From the NCBI GenBank assembly GCA_000402355.1, contig AQRS01000042.1:22790-74786 (forward strand): a stretch of DNA of 51,997 bases. Direction: 5' to 3'. The notes beneath the pieces are model-generated. The model was not told where the DNA came from, ran no database searches, and saw only the letters and a program-made list of their open reading frames with translations. A program made the translations under genes and the position numbers. Source of the stretch: Candidatus Iainarchaeum andersonii SCGC AAA011-E11. Lineage in GTDB: Archaea > Iainarchaeota > Iainarchaeia > Iainarchaeales > Iainarchaeaceae. The first letter of the stretch is position 1. Every line of letters starts with the position of its first letter. This document shows positions 51,958-51,997 of this stretch, piece after piece.

Positions 51958-51997
51958 TCGTTATATGCCTCGAGGCGCGGGCGCTCCGCGCCAGGAG
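51958..51997 (+). promoter_or_regulatory. TATA-like box and GC-rich hairpin at the right edge
   Basis: GTTATATGCC at about 51959-51968 looks like a TATA box. About 6 nt further GGCGCGG (51974-51980) pairs with CCGCGCC (51986-51992). What it drives lies outside the window; a stable RNA gene is one possibility. Confidence 0.3.

Overview
The window looks like a piece of an archaeal chromosome. The evidence is archaeal-type TATA boxes about 20-30 nt ahead of start codons (short or absent leaders), prepilins with class III-type K/R-G-Q processing sites, a PAC2-family protein, a fragment of an archaeal replication factor C large subunit, and an archaeosortase-type membrane protease. A small-genome lineage such as Diapherotrites/Iainarchaeota or another DPANN-like group is my best guess, but no rRNA or other marker in the window fixes the taxon.

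Region 1 (1-27439, almost all on the minus strand) is a tandem array of four related surface-protein genes: one cut by the left edge, then giants of 2476, 2493 and 2844 residues. Each has a short cytosolic N-terminus, one membrane anchor and a very long exterior of Ig/CNA-B-like beta domains. They share a long ordered set of landmarks (a YRAW...CxxxxC module, a [Y/F]CDAxQ motif, matching C-terminal blocks), so they arose by duplication. Each has then gained its own insert: a coiled coil plus Gly-rich hydrophobic stretch, an Asn/Tyr-rich tract, or an 800-residue C-terminal extension. A small polytopic membrane protein, a KGFTL-type pilin-like protein and an oppositely oriented GGDEF-domain gene are interspersed.

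Region 2 (27582-29008) is a translationally coupled pair: an archaeosortase/exosortase-family protein with its Cys-Arg-His triad and a polytopic membrane protein. Region 3 (29216-38863) is a type IV pilus-like operon: a secretion ATPase, a fused double GspF/TadC-type platform protein and a string of pilin-like proteins. It is interrupted at 34308-35430 by an AT-rich island carrying a broken replication factor C gene, a nucleotidyltransferase and a helix-turn-helix fragment. Region 4 (38854-41099) holds cytosolic zinc-ribbon and membrane/coiled-coil proteins. Region 5 (41129-41281) is a dense cluster of nested inverted repeats just ahead of a secreted 1524-residue protein ending in a membrane segment plus basic tail, the best in-window candidate for an archaeosortase substrate.

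Region 6 (45974-48647) has a charged protein preceded by two tandem copies of a palindromic repeat that also sits at the start of the GGDEF gene 30 kb away, a Cys-repeat surface protein and a PAC2 protein. Region 7 (48715-51834) is a second type IV pilus/Tad-like core (ATPase plus two separate platform proteins). Overall the window is devoted to the cell surface: giant anchored fibres or adhesins, two pilus-type assembly machines with their pilins, and a sortase-like processing enzyme. How these parts work together is inference from their proximity.
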